From contig NZ_SMSG01000001.1 in assembly GCF_004382795.1 (NCBI RefSeq), positions 372,001 to 436,000 of the forward strand: DNA of 64,000 bases, read 5' to 3'. Under the pieces are notes generated by a model that worked only from the letters and a program-made list of their open reading frames with translations, made no database searches and was not told the origin of the DNA. A program made the position numbers and the translations under genes. Source of the stretch: Cumulibacter soli. Lineage in GTDB: Bacteria; Actinomycetota; Actinomycetes; Mycobacteriales; Antricoccaceae. Each line of letters opens with the position of its first letter. Position 1 is the first letter of the stretch. This document shows positions 9,568 to 18,693 of this stretch, piece after piece.

Positions 9568-10509
9568 ATGCGTATCGGACTGATCGCGATCGACGGCTGC
9601 TTCGGTTCGGCTGTCGCGTCGATCATCGACATCGTGCGGGTGGCCGACGGAGCCCGCGGCGATGTCGACCCGCGGATCGACCCGATCGAACTCGCCATCC
9701 TCGGACCGAAACGGAGAGTGACCACGACGACATCGATGACCCTGTCGGTGGACCACCCGCTGTCGGAGTCCGCAGAGTTCGACGTGGTCGTCGTCCCTGC
9801 GCTTGGAACCCTCACGGCCGCCGCTACCAACGACGCCCTCCAGAGCCGAGATGCTCGTTCGATCATCGCCTCGCTCGGGCGCCTCGACGACGCGACCACC
9901 CGGATCGCCGCGGCGTGCACCGGCGTGTTCGCTGTCGCCGAGACCGGACGGATGCACCATCGGCGGGCGACGACCAGCTGGTTCCTGGGGCCGGAGTTCC
10001 TGAAGCGCTATCCGACCGTCGCCCTCGATCTCGACACCATGGTCGTGGTCGACGGGAACCTCGTCACCGCCGGCGCCGCGTTCGCCCACATCGACCTCGC
10101 GCTCTCACTCGTGCGATCGATCAGCCCCGACCTGGCCCAACATGTCGCCAAGCTCCTCATCATCGACGAGCGTCCGTCGCAGGCGGCCTTCGTCGCCTAT
10201 GAACATCTCCGGCACGAGGACCCGATCGTCGTCGAGTTCGAACGCTTCGTGCGCGCCCGCCTGGACGAACCGTTCAACGTCGCCTTCGTCGCGCAGTCGC
10301 TCGGCACCAGCCGGCGCACCCTCGAACGACGAGTCCGTGCGGCGCTCAACCTCACTCCGCTCGGCTTCGTCCAACGGCTTCGCATCGAACGAGCTCGGCA
10401 CCTCTCAGCAACCACGGACCTCACCTCCGCCGAGATCGCGCTACGGGTCGGCTACGCGAACGCCGAGACTCTGCGCTCCCTCCTGCGTAGGGAGCGACGC
10501 CGTTCCTGA
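9568..10509 (+). CDS. GlxA-type transcriptional regulator (DJ-1/PfpI domain plus AraC helix-turn-helix)
   Basis: 313 residues. The N-terminal half follows the DJ-1/PfpI fold: strand MRIGLIAIDGCFGSAVASIID, then DVVVVPAL, then the nucleophile-elbow region IAAACTGVFAVAETG. The C-terminal 100 residues are an AraC double helix-turn-helix (FVAQSLGTSRRTLERRVRAAL and LTSAEIALRVGYANAETLRSLL). The ATG at 9568 is preferred because the family begins right at this strand; an earlier frame from 9475 adds unrelated residues. It is divergent from the small monooxygenase, its probable target. The second helix-turn-helix ends unusually early (SLLRRERRRS), so the C-terminus is slightly short for the family. Confidence 0.85.
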   Translation: MRIGLIAIDGCFGSAVASIIDIVRVADGARGDVDPRIDPIELAILGPKRRVTTTTSMTLSVDHPLSESAEFDVVVVPALGTLTAAATNDALQSRDARSIIASLGRLDDATTRIAAACTGVFAVAETGRMHHRRATTSWFLGPEFLKRYPTVALDLDTMVVVDGNLVTAGAAFAHIDLALSLVRSISPDLAQHVAKLLIIDERPSQAAFVAYEHLRHEDPIVVEFERFVRARLDEPFNVAFVAQSLGTSRRTLERRVRAALNLTPLGFVQRLRIERARHLSATTDLTSAEIALRVGYANAETLRSLLRRERRRS

Positions 10510-10742
10510 CCTATCGACGTGCCTGTAGCCGGTGTCCTAGTGCTCGACTGGAACCACCTCTCAGCATGTCGCGTCGACGCTCCTGCGTCGCCCCTGGACG
10601 ACCACTCGACACGCCCGCAGCACAGGCCATGTGACGTGTCCCGGCTTCCCGGACGGTCGGGGTTGGGTGGCTGTGATGTCGCTGCGTTCTCGTCGAGGGG
10701 GTCAGCAGACTCGATCAGGGTCGATTGGGATGAGACGCGAAG
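10510..10742. other. Non-coding spacer before repeat copy 2
   Basis: No supported gene. The segment holds scattered short frames only and leads into the second copy of the long direct repeat. Confidence 0.5.
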
Positions 10743-10891
10743 GCGGTCAGGTCAGGGCGGCCGAAGCCGGCCGGCGGGGTAGCGTCGGTCACGTCGAGGT
10801 CTTTCGGATGAATGGCGTAGGAACCTCCATCGTCGGGAGACCTCGACGTCTACCTGGACCGACGCGCCCGGCCGACCTACACCCTCATCTG
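10743..10891 (+). repeat. 149-bp direct repeat, copy 2
   Basis: Second copy of the element at 8627-8777, same orientation, 2 bases shorter. The internal 12-base inverted arms are at 10791-10802 and 10838-10849. The two copies bracket a 1.97-kb segment carrying the GlxA-type regulator and the monooxygenase. The sequence past copy 2 does not continue the broken IclR gene, so simple insertion between the two halves of that gene is not supported. Confidence 0.8.
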
Positions 10892-11097
10892 GGAAGAACC
10901 GCCAAACCGCCGGCCTCCGCGATCGATTGTCGCTACCCGATCCTGGGAGCACGAGCTATCAACGAGGGTTCAACAATCCCGCCCGACCGAAGGACCCTGA
11001 ACATATTCCTCACCGACGCAGACCGGCATAACTTGTCCCCTAGCGCCGACTCGCATGTCACCTGCCACCTGCGAGCAGGCGACATACGAGTCCCGGA

Positions 11098-11391
11098 TTA
11101 ATCCTGGCCGACCGTAACTCCCCGCAACCCGACGCCGCCGCCGGATCCGCGATAAACGTTCGAAACGTCCGGCTGGACACCGATGCCCAGTTGAACCATG
11201 CAGATCGGAATGATGTTCGGCGGTGCGCCGACCCACGCGTTCATCATTTGGTCGTACGCGTCAGAGCGGATGTCGGGGTCGATCGACGCCGCGCCCACCT
11301 CGGCAGTGTTGGTCGGAGTCGCGTCGCCGCACCTCGCCATGAGCAGCATTGCGATCATTGTGCTGCTTAAGATTCCAGTACTCTTACGCAT
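11098..11391 (-). CDS. Small exported hypothetical protein
   Basis: 97 residues beginning MRKSTGILSSTMIAMLLMARCGDATP: a short basic start, a hydrophobic stretch and then Cys-Gly-Asp, resembling a lipoprotein signal, though Arg just before the Cys is unusual for signal peptidase II. The remainder (residues 30-97) includes AYDQMMNAWVGAPPNIIPICM and a Gly-rich end, and matches no family I know. The ATG at 11391 has GGAG six bases upstream, which supports real translation. It lies alone in a gene-poor accessory stretch with lower apparent coding density than its surroundings. Likely exported or membrane-anchored; role unknown. Confidence 0.55.
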   Translation of the reverse strand: MRKSTGILSSTMIAMLLMARCGDATPTNTAEVGAASIDPDIRSDAYDQMMNAWVGAPPNIIPICMVQLGIGVQPDVSNVYRGSGGGVGLRGVTVGQD

Positions 11392-12125
11392 TTTGGCTCC
11401 CGCGATATTGTGGATAGATTCGAAGAGTGTCGCCATGTCGACTGCACCCCGATCGCTGGCGGCATTGGCAGGGATCTGGCCCTCGATTCCCTGAGCCGCC
11501 TCCAGGAAAGCTGCCAGTTACCGAGACCGTCGCGGTTCGACTTTTCGGAGACGGTGACCTTCTGGAGATGGTGGGCGTATGCGTCGACTGTCGCTGGCCA
11601 AACGTTAAACGTCTGCCGAGTGCCAGGGAGGGAGAGTTCCGCGGGATGGAACGCCCGCGAGGTCGCGACGTCGGCCGCGACCATTCATGAAATCGGTTGG
11701 GGTGGTGCCCAGGCTGAGCGAGCGGGGCCCTATCTATCGGCGAGGTGTCGATCGATCGTTGAACTGTCGGGGGGGGCTCGCAATGGTCGCGGACGAAGGC
11801 CACTACCTAAACGCCTGGGATGGCCCATTCCTTGACAGGCCGGGTTATTTTCCGGTGGTCGAATCTCGCCCGGACTGGATATCAACCCGCTGGCCTCTGC
11901 AACGAAAGCCCGAATCGCCCCGCCTCGTCGGCCAGGTCGAACTCAACCGCGGTGATGGTGTCCAGTTCTTCGAAGGGCCCAGGTCGACTGATATCTCACC
12001 GAAGGCCTAGGTGCTTGCAGCGACCTCGAGTTGTTCCGCACCAGAACTGGGCGGGTACGCACGATCCGGCCGCGCCCACCCCTGTGTCGCGCGCCGGTCC
12101 GATGAGATGCAATCCCGTTGTGGGG
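11392..12125. other. Long gene-poor stretch
   Basis: About 730 bases with several overlapping medium-length frames on both strands but none with a convincing start, ribosome site or family resemblance. The Arg/Pro/Ser-rich translations look like chance products of GC-rich DNA. Together with 8.4-11.1 kb it forms an accessory or decaying region. One minus-strand frame (11367-11684) includes a stretch of natural-looking composition, PGTRQTFNVWPATVDAYAHH, which could be a relic. Confidence 0.5.
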
Positions 12126-13607
12126 CTAGTGCTGCATGAGCGGTGCGTCGTCCTCCTGGTCTTCGGGCTTCTGGATGAAGAACGCCAGCGCGACCGGTAT
12201 CAGCGCAATGCAGCCGGCTATCAAGAATGCCGAGTTCGCACCGGGTTCGCCAGCGGCGGGAGTCGAAAGTCCATCCGCCTCGCCGGCGTGCAGGAACGAG
12301 GAGTAGACGGTAATCAGTAGCGCCGTACCCGCCGCACCAGCGACCTGCTGCAGCGTGTTCAACGCGGCCGCACCGTGCGAGTACAAGTGTCGTTCCAGCG
12401 ATCCCAATGATGCCGAGAACAGCGGCGTGAACGATCCCGCGAGCCCGAGCGAGAGCACCATCTGAACGATGATCAGGAACCAGGTCGGCGTGTCAGCCCC
12501 GACTTGCGAGTAGGTGAACAACGCCGTGGCGATCATGATCGTGCCCGGAATCAACAGGGTCCGCGGACCGCGCGCGTCGTAGATGCGGCCCATGACTGGC
12601 CCCATCAGACCCATCAGGATCGACCCTGGCAGCAGCACCAGTCCAGACTGCGTCGCACCGAGTTCGGCGACGTCCTGCAGGAACAGCGGCAACAACGACA
12701 GCGTGCCGAACATCGACAGCGCAACGACCGCCATGATGACGACCGCCAGCACGTAGTTACGTGAGGCGAACACGCGCAGGTCCAGCAGCGCGTCCTTCTT
12801 TTTCTGCAACGCAATCTGACGGACGACGAATGCCGCGAGGAAGAACGCGCCGCCCGCGATGACCATCCATGGGAGCGCACCGGCGCTGCCGCCAGATCCG
12901 CCCTCACCACCGAACTGGCTCAGTCCAAACACGATGCCACCGAAGGCGAGCGCCGACAGGGCGATCGAGGGGTAATCGATTGGGGCGTCAGTGGTCTCGC
13001 CGAGGTTGGTCATCCACTTTGCGCCGAGTGCCATCGCCACCAGCGCGATCGGCAAGATGATGCCGAACAGCCAACGCCAGTTCAACGAGTCCAGGACGAC
13101 GCCCGACAGCGTGGGTCCTATTGCGGGAGCAAGGCTGATCACGAGCCCAACGCGGCCCATCATCCGACCACGCGAGCGCGCCGGCACGACATTCATGATC
13201 GTGGTCATCAGCAGCGGCATCATGATGCCGGTGCCGCCAGCTTGGACTATGCGGCCGACAAGCAGGATGAAGAATCCGGGCGCAACAAGGCAGATCAGCG
13301 TGCCGAGGGCGAACGCCGAGATGGCCGCCAGGAAGACCTGCCGCGTAGTGAACCGCTGAAGCAGGAAGCCGGTCGTCGGGATAACGACGGCCATAGTGAG
13401 CATGAAGGCGCTGGTCAGCCACTGGCCTTGCTCCGGTGGGATCCCGAGCGTGGCGTTGAGTTCCGGGATGGCGATCGCCATCGTGGTTTCGTTGAGGATC
13501 GCGACGAATGCCGCGACCAACAACAGCCAGATGACCCGCATGCCGACGGGGTCGATGGACTCGTTCCGTACCGTGCGCGCGCTGGCGCTGGCGGTTTCCG
13601 TTGTCAA
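12126..13607 (-). CDS. DHA2-family MFS multidrug exporter (EmrB/QacA type)
   Basis: About 493 residues with fourteen hydrophobic segments, typical of the 14-helix DHA2 drug:proton antiporters. Family features include AILNETTMAIAIPEL in helix 1 and GQWLTSAFMLTMAVVIPTTGFLLQRF in helices 2-3, and the C-terminal tail is acidic (KPEDQEDDAP). I favour a TTG start at 13607, which gives the usual short N-terminus ahead of helix 1 and has a GGAG about 11 bases upstream. A longer frame to 13691 adds non-family residues. It is last in a minus-strand run behind the PepSY, PCu(A)C and DyP genes, about 150 bases after the DyP stop, and may share or have its own promoter. Substrate not predictable. Confidence 0.85.
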   Translation of the reverse strand: MTTETASASARTVRNESIDPVGMRVIWLLLVAAFVAILNETTMAIAIPELNATLGIPPEQGQWLTSAFMLTMAVVIPTTGFLLQRFTTRQVFLAAISAFALGTLICLVAPGFFILLVGRIVQAGGTGIMMPLLMTTIMNVVPARSRGRMMGRVGLVISLAPAIGPTLSGVVLDSLNWRWLFGIILPIALVAMALGAKWMTNLGETTDAPIDYPSIALSALAFGGIVFGLSQFGGEGGSGGSAGALPWMVIAGGAFFLAAFVVRQIALQKKKDALLDLRVFASRNYVLAVVIMAVVALSMFGTLSLLPLFLQDVAELGATQSGLVLLPGSILMGLMGPVMGRIYDARGPRTLLIPGTIMIATALFTYSQVGADTPTWFLIIVQMVLSLGLAGSFTPLFSASLGSLERHLYSHGAAALNTLQQVAGAAGTALLITVYSSFLHAGEADGLSTPAAGEPGANSAFLIAGCIALIPVALAFFIQKPEDQEDDAPLMQH

Positions 13608-13759
13608 GGTGAACGTGCTCCGTACCGAGATATCGAGTCGGCCTCGGGCCAGGGCGGGCGAAGGCCCCCGCAGGCAGACGACTTTATTCAACGTCGTGTG
13701 TCTGCGGTTAATTCCCGATCAGACGGATTTTTCTACCCCGAGTAGATCCGACCGATGCC

Positions 13760-14953
13760 TCATGCGAGAACCCCATCGCCCAGGACCTGGCCCTCGGCGC
13801 ACCCGGGCAGTACTGCAAAGACCGCCGAACCTACCGGTGTCGTCCATTCATTCAGCAGGTCCGATTCGGCCAAGCGCTGCTGCACCGGAATGAACTGCGC
13901 TGCCAGGTTGGCCTGGTATGACAGAAAAATGAGCCCCATATCGGTCGACTCCGCGCTTGAATCGTCGTAGTTATACGGTCGCCGAAGCAGTTGCTGCTGT
14001 GGGGTGTCGGCACGTGCGAGTCGAATGTGGGCACCTTCGCGAATCACCGGCAACCCGAATTTGTTCGTTGCCCCCAGGTCGGCGATGTCGTGCTCATGTT
14101 CGCCGGTCAGCGGTGCACCGGTGTCCAGACGGCGCCCCACAACCTCGTCCATCGCAGAGCGGTCCAACGTGTCCCAGGTGTCCATCTCCATCCGGATTCG
14201 GCGTACGACGAGAGTGGTTCCGCCGGCCCACGGCCCTTCGTTGATCCACACGGAAGCGTCGAAGTCGTCGGACTCAGCGGCCGGATTCACCGTGCCGTCC
14301 TTCTGTCCGAACAAGTTGCGGGGCGTGTCGGTCGGCGCTGCGTCATGGAAGCCGCGCTGAACCCATCGAATGCTGGCGAAGCTTCTCAGGTCCTTCGTTA
14401 ACATCCGCAATGAGTGCGACACGGTCAGCGGATCGTCGCTAGTAATCACCAGGACCAGGTCGCCGTCGCAGTACGCCGGGTTGAGCTGATCGATCGGCTC
14501 GAATGGCTCAAGCGCGGTGAACCCGGCCGGAGCGGGGATGCCATAGCGTTTCAGTAACCCGGGTCCTAACCCGACGGTCACGCTCAATCCCGCCGGACTT
14601 GCGGCGAGCATGGGTGCGGTGTCACCGAGCGCCGGCGCGCCCTGCGTGATGCGCGAAAGGTCGTCGGTCACGATGCCCATCGCGGCGCCGAAGCGGGAGA
14701 GGTCGATATCACTCAGCACGTCGTAGGCCGCGACCGCGCAATGTGCCGGCGGTCGGGTTGCAATCCCGCCTTGGTGCGGCCCGTAGAACGGTCGCGTCTT
14801 GGCCGCGACGGTAGGGCCCGCGCTCGTCGAGGACGCGCCGGGACTTGTCGCCCGGCCGATCCCGAAACCTGCACCCCCGGCGACGACCGCGGTTCCACCC
14901 AGCACCGCGCCAAGGAAACCGCGCCGTCCTAACTGTGGATCCTGATCAGCCAT
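13760..14953 (-). CDS. Dyp-type heme peroxidase, Tat-exported
   Basis: 397 residues. A twin-arginine signal is clear at the N-terminus (GRRGFLGAVLGG, then an Ala/Gly-rich hydrophobic run), so the folded heme protein should be exported. The family hallmark GxxDG is present as LFGQKDG, and the downstream EHEHDIADLGATNKFG region plus GAHIRLA carry the heme-ligand and distal Arg neighbourhood. The EfeB/DyP group oxidises dyes, lignin-like phenolics or acts with iron uptake. The ATG overlaps the stop of the upstream copper chaperone gene by 8 bases, which implies coupled expression. Context (copper chaperone, PepSY membrane protein) suggests a metal or oxidative-stress role at the cell surface. 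Confidence 0.88.
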   Translation of the reverse strand: MADQDPQLGRRGFLGAVLGGTAVVAGGAGFGIGRATSPGASSTSAGPTVAAKTRPFYGPHQGGIATRPPAHCAVAAYDVLSDIDLSRFGAAMGIVTDDLSRITQGAPALGDTAPMLAASPAGLSVTVGLGPGLLKRYGIPAPAGFTALEPFEPIDQLNPAYCDGDLVLVITSDDPLTVSHSLRMLTKDLRSFASIRWVQRGFHDAAPTDTPRNLFGQKDGTVNPAAESDDFDASVWINEGPWAGGTTLVVRRIRMEMDTWDTLDRSAMDEVVGRRLDTGAPLTGEHEHDIADLGATNKFGLPVIREGAHIRLARADTPQQQLLRRPYNYDDSSAESTDMGLIFLSYQANLAAQFIPVQQRLAESDLLNEWTTPVGSAVFAVLPGCAEGQVLGDGVLA

Positions 14954-15533
14954 CGGCGTTGCTATTGCCATGGTCGGCGCCGTGGTCACCGCCAGCATCA
15001 TGGCCGCCGTCATACTCTTCGTTCGCGCCAGCAAAGTCCTTCGCGATCACATCGAAGGTGACCTCGCTGTCGTCGTCCAGGGTGAGCGTGACGGCGTAGG
15101 TCTCACCGACGACGACATCGTCGCTCAAGCCCATGATCATGATGTGGAAGCCGCCAGGCTCGAGTTCGAGTGATCCGCCGGCCGGAATGGTGAGACCACC
15201 CTGCGCCTCTTGCATTACCATCTCGCCGTTTTGCTCGATCATCTCGTGCAACTCGGTCTCATCGGACATATCCGTGCTGGCCGATTTCACGTGCACGTCA
15301 GCGTCGGAGTCGTTCTGCAGGACCACGAACGCGGCCGTCATCATCTCCTCCGGCGCGGCCGCCTTCACCCACCCGTCTGTCGCAGTAATTGCCGCCGCTT
15401 GTGACTCATCGACGGATTCGGTACCGGCTGTCGTCGACTCAGATCCTGACGAGTCGCCCTCCTCGCCGGCGGAACAACCTGATACCAGCAAGACGAATAC
15501 GGACGCGACTGCAGCAATACGTATAGATTTCAT
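14946..15533 (-). CDS. Copper chaperone PCu(A)C lipoprotein
   Basis: 195 residues. The N-terminus is a lipoprotein signal with lipobox LVSGC (Cys20), then a Ser/Glu/Thr-rich linker. The core carries the PCu(A)C copper motif with His and Met ligands: ELHEMIEQNGEMVMQ and later GGFHIMIMGL, which fits the H(M)x10M ... HxM spacing. The C-terminal tail is rich in His, Asp and Gly (GGHDAGGDHGADHG) and could bind additional metal. In other bacteria this protein delivers Cu(I) to the CuA or CuB centre of cytochrome oxidase outside the membrane. It is first of a coupled pair with the DyP peroxidase, and sits downstream of a PepSY membrane gene on the same strand. Confidence 0.88.
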   Translation of the reverse strand: MKSIRIAAVASVFVLLVSGCSAGEEGDSSGSESTTAGTESVDESQAAAITATDGWVKAAAPEEMMTAAFVVLQNDSDADVHVKSASTDMSDETELHEMIEQNGEMVMQEAQGGLTIPAGGSLELEPGGFHIMIMGLSDDVVVGETYAVTLTLDDDSEVTFDVIAKDFAGANEEYDGGHDAGGDHGADHGNSNADG

Positions 15534-15828
15534 CAGAGCCCTTCAACTCGATAACGACTTCAAAGCCGATAGTCGTGTTCGGGTCGTCGATAGTTCCGAT
15601 CGAACATGCGACTCCGCACACCCCTTGCGGTGCGGGTCCCGGCGCATCGGAAGGCACCCGCGGTTCGATCGCGAAACACACCTCGACGCGGCAGATGCCG
15701 AGCAATCCGCACGTACGAGTATCTTTCGACGCCTCGTCATTCAGTTGCCGAACGGAGCGGCTACGCCACAGGTCAGCCGCCTCCTAGGCATTCGGATCAC
15801 GATGCCGGCGACTTGCGGCATTCGCGAA
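15534..15828. other. Intergenic region between PepSY and PCu(A)C genes
   Basis: About 295 bases without a supported gene. Short frames on both strands lack ribosome sites. It probably contains the promoter of the PCu(A)C-DyP pair, but I see no clear operator motif. Confidence 0.4.
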
Positions 15829-17301
15829 TCAGGCATCGATCGTGTCAGGAGGTGGCGCGGTCGACTCAGCACGAGGGGCGGCCTTGGACTCGGCCAGCCG
15901 TCGGGCCAGGGCTTGGTCCACGATGAGCATCACCAGCAGACTGATGCCCAACAGCGGTAGGAAAGTTCCCACCGTGAGAAGGAATATTGCCACAATTCCC
16001 CATTCCCCCGCAGCCAACGAGCGGTTCGGTCCGGGGACTCCCGCAATTCCGTGGCGCGTAGGACGGCGTTTCCACCACATCACGTAGCCCGTCGCGACAA
16101 GCCCGGCGATACCGAGCCCGCAGATACACAGCAGAATCTGCAGCGGCAGGCCGAACATGATGCCCATATGCAAATAGATTCCCCAACTCGTGAGCTTGCT
16201 GAACAACGGCAACTCAGAGAATGGCAACCGATCGATGACCTCGCCAGTTTGACCGTTAACGCTGACGGCGTCAGAGGTGAGCCGCCATTCCTCCCAACGT
16301 TCGCTGGCCTGCCAACCCTGCTCGCCATCCGAGGGCGGGTATAGGCGCAACTCCCCCGTCAGTCCTTCCGAGCGCGCCGTGTCGAGCACGGTCTGTGCCT
16401 GTAACGCGATCTCTTCCGAGGAGACCGGCTTCGTCTCGGCGGCGCCATGCGACGCCCCATGGTCCGCGTGAGCGCTGCCGCTTGAAGGCGGCACGGTATC
16501 GGTCAGTGACGTGTCGATCGCGCGCGGCGTTTCGCTGATGGCGTCGATTGTCGTGCTAACGTTCTCGCCCGCATAGGTTGACCAAGTGAGGCCAGTCGCG
16601 GAGATACCCAACATCACGACGATCAGCCAAGTACCAGCGACACCGTGCAGGTTGACAAAACGATTGCGGGTGCCACGGGCCCTCTCAACTGCGCCAGCCT
16701 TCCCGTCGTCGCGGCGAGCGCGTAGGCCGACGAACATTCGGCGCACCCGGCGGGCGCGGCCGAGCCAAATAACCAGACCGCCGAGAGCAACGAACCACAT
16801 CCACGAGGCCGCTAGTTCGGTGTACAGCAGTCCCGGTTCGCCAAGGTGTAGATCGCGGTGGGTCTCGGAAATGAACTTCCGAACCGGAAGTTCGCCCAGG
16901 CCGGAGTAACTCGTCTCGTCGCCGATGACTTGACCAGACGCCGGATCGACAAAGACGCTGCGCAACTGACCATCCTCGAGGGACTCATCAAGAAGAAGAA
17001 CTCGAGTTGGATCCTCCGCCTCAGTGGCTGGCCACACCTGTGCGATCGGCTTGTCCGGATGCACGGCCTGGGCGTTGTTGATCTGTTCTTCGAGCGGAAC
17101 GGGGTTATCAACGGTGTCCACCGCAAGTATGTCGGAGTAGACAACCTTCTCAAGGGAGGGCGACATCGCGTATGCCGCGCCAGTCAACGCGGCAATGAAA
17201 ATGAACGGTCCGATGAACATTCCCGCATAGAAATGGATCCGACGAATGAGCGCTCTCAAACCACTTCCAGGACTGGTGCGTGCAGATCTGGCTTCCGTCA
17301 A
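15829..17301 (-). CDS. PepSY-associated transmembrane protein
   Basis: About 490 residues with the PepSY_TM layout: helix 1 (HFYAGMFIGPFIFIAALTGA, residues about 24-45), a long extracellular segment with PepSY-like repeats (PLEEQINNAQAVHPDKPIAQ and VSVNGQTGEVIDRLPF), two central helices flanking an Arg-rich cytoplasmic loop, and further C-terminal helices (YLHMGIMFGLPLQILLCICG). Histidines in and near helices (RRIHFYAG, HRDLHLGEPG, NLHGVAG) suggest a di-heme or metal-handling membrane protein; relatives are often linked to siderophore or copper reduction. I chose a TTG at 17301 with AAGGA about 9 bases upstream; a frame to 17340 has no ribosome site. It heads a cluster with PCu(A)C and DyP. 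Confidence 0.82.
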   Translation of the reverse strand: MTEARSARTSPGSGLRALIRRIHFYAGMFIGPFIFIAALTGAAYAMSPSLEKVVYSDILAVDTVDNPVPLEEQINNAQAVHPDKPIAQVWPATEAEDPTRVLLLDESLEDGQLRSVFVDPASGQVIGDETSYSGLGELPVRKFISETHRDLHLGEPGLLYTELAASWMWFVALGGLVIWLGRARRVRRMFVGLRARRDDGKAGAVERARGTRNRFVNLHGVAGTWLIVVMLGISATGLTWSTYAGENVSTTIDAISETPRAIDTSLTDTVPPSSGSAHADHGASHGAAETKPVSSEEIALQAQTVLDTARSEGLTGELRLYPPSDGEQGWQASERWEEWRLTSDAVSVNGQTGEVIDRLPFSELPLFSKLTSWGIYLHMGIMFGLPLQILLCICGLGIAGLVATGYVMWWKRRPTRHGIAGVPGPNRSLAAGEWGIVAIFLLTVGTFLPLLGISLLVMLIVDQALARRLAESKAAPRAESTAPPPDTIDA

Positions 17302-17551
17302 CGGGACACGTCCTTCGGTCAAATCGCACCATCGGCCCATCTGAAGGCCGTCGTCGATGCTGGCGTCACATGGACAGTCGATGTCAATGGCCCATTAGTT
17401 CCTGAGAGTAGGTATTGAAGCGGAGAGCAAAGGCCAAACCGCCGAGCGGCAATATGACTTCGTACGCGATCGCCGATAATTCCAGAGTCCAGCCACGTCC
17501 ACGCCGTCAACCATTGGGAACAGCCAACGCACTCAGGCGTCCCGAACTGCA

Positions 17552-17726
17552 CTAGGCCAAGGCGACGGCGTCCGGCTCATCGTCATGCCCGTCGGCGGGC
17601 GTTCCTGCGTTCAGGACCTTGTCCAACCGCGGCGCGCCAAAGAGAATGCCGCCCACGCACAGCGGCCAGCACCGGTATCAGTCGGCGTCCGATAACTCCG
17701 GAGCCGCCTGCAAGGAAGATGCGCAT
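17552..17726 (-). pseudogene. Remnant of an NAD(P)-dependent epimerase/short-chain dehydrogenase
   Basis: Starts MRIFLAGGSGVIGRRLIPVLAA, the unmistakable Rossmann GxxGxxG N-terminus of an SDR epimerase. After 23 codons an internal deletion or frameshift joins it to an unrelated-frame ending (GGILFGAPRLDKVLNAGTPADG) that stops at 17552. The usual protein would be about 290 residues, so most is gone. It precedes an intact NmrA-like gene and a SigJ-type sigma gene. In actinobacteria such sigma factors are frequently paired with SDR genes, which suggests the cluster once had two. Confidence 0.6.
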
Positions 17727-17788
17727 TGTTTGTCCCTTCTTGTATGAACTCGTTAGCGCAGGGCGTGTGGCCGCTCGAGAACGGAGCG

Positions 17789-18535
17789 TCAGCGGGTCTG
17801 CGCGGCGAGCCATTCATCGAAGGTTTGAAGTCCCAGACGCGTGCCAGACTTTGGTAGGAGGGAGCCGTCTCGCATTCCGCGGCCCCAGGCTCCGGGTATC
17901 GGGAGCTCGATGACGGGCCGGCGCTGGCCCGTGGCGGCGAGATATCGCCGTACCAACTCGGCCATCGTCTCTTCCCGTGGTCCGGCGAGATCGGGCTCGA
18001 TCCCGCGGGGATCGCCGCAGGCGATCGCGACGAGTTCGGCGGCGACCTCGGCGGCTGCGATCGGCCGGGACCGCATCTTCGGCACGCCCTGCAACGGACC
18101 GAGTCTGCCGTGACTGATGAGTTGCGTGACGAATTCGTGGAATTGCGTCGTACGCAGCATCGACCAACCACCCGGTTCCGCCCGCAGAATCGCCTCCTGG
18201 GCTGCCTTGCCCGCGTAGTAGTTCACGTTCACCTTCGCTGCACCGATGATGGAGATCGCGACATGATGGGAAACGCCCACGGCGCGTTCAGCATCAAGCA
18301 AATTACGAGTCACTGTCGTGAAGAAGTGGATGGACTGCTTGGTCGCAGTACTAGTCGATGCGGACGCGTCGATGACGGCGGCCGCACCCTGCAGCGCGTC
18401 CGCGAGGCCGGATCCGGTGATGAGGTCAACTCCGGACTCTCGACTGATCAGCACCGGCTCATGGCCCGCGGCGCGCGCCGCCGTGATGACCTGTGTTCCC
18501 AGGGTTCCGGTTGCACCGGCGACGACGACCTTCAT
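17789..18535 (-). CDS. NmrA/SDR-type NAD(P)-binding protein
   Basis: 248 residues of the atypical short-chain dehydrogenase fold. The cofactor motif VVVAGATGTLGTQV (residues 3-16, GxTGxxG) is at the N-terminus. There is a central YYAGKAAQEAILRA, where Tyr and Lys resemble the YxxxK dyad though in NmrA-like form, and a C-terminal helical cap. Such proteins sense or reduce small molecules using NAD(P)H. The ATG at 18535 has GAGGTG six bases upstream. It is divergent from the SigJ-type sigma factor with about 160 bases between them, a pairing seen in other actinobacteria, where the SDR gene is a target of the sigma factor. Substrate unknown. Confidence 0.8.
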   Translation of the reverse strand: MKVVVAGATGTLGTQVITAARAAGHEPVLISRESGVDLITGSGLADALQGAAAVIDASASTSTATKQSIHFFTTVTRNLLDAERAVGVSHHVAISIIGAAKVNVNYYAGKAAQEAILRAEPGGWSMLRTTQFHEFVTQLISHGRLGPLQGVPKMRSRPIAAAEVAAELVAIACGDPRGIEPDLAGPREETMAELVRRYLAATGQRRPVIELPIPGAWGRGMRDGSLLPKSGTRLGLQTFDEWLAAQTR

Positions 18536-18693
18536 CGTGAGCACCTCGGGATGTCGATACTCCTGGCGATCGAGCGATAATGCATGTCAGGCATTGCGTT
18601 CATACCCTCCACGACAGCGCAGCCATCCCGGATGTGAGGTCGCCGACTCACATATCCCTCGGCAGCCCGGTCCGATAGGTAAAGGAGGACGCG

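Noticed and set aside
8627-10891. Known composite transposon or IS pair
   Set aside because: Neither repeat copy nor the segment between encodes a transposase, and no target-site duplication could be found by eye; left as unexplained direct repeats.
11367-11835. Possible genes on either strand in the accessory stretch
   Set aside because: Overlapping frames have Arg/Ser/Pro-rich translations, no ribosome sites and no recognisable domains.
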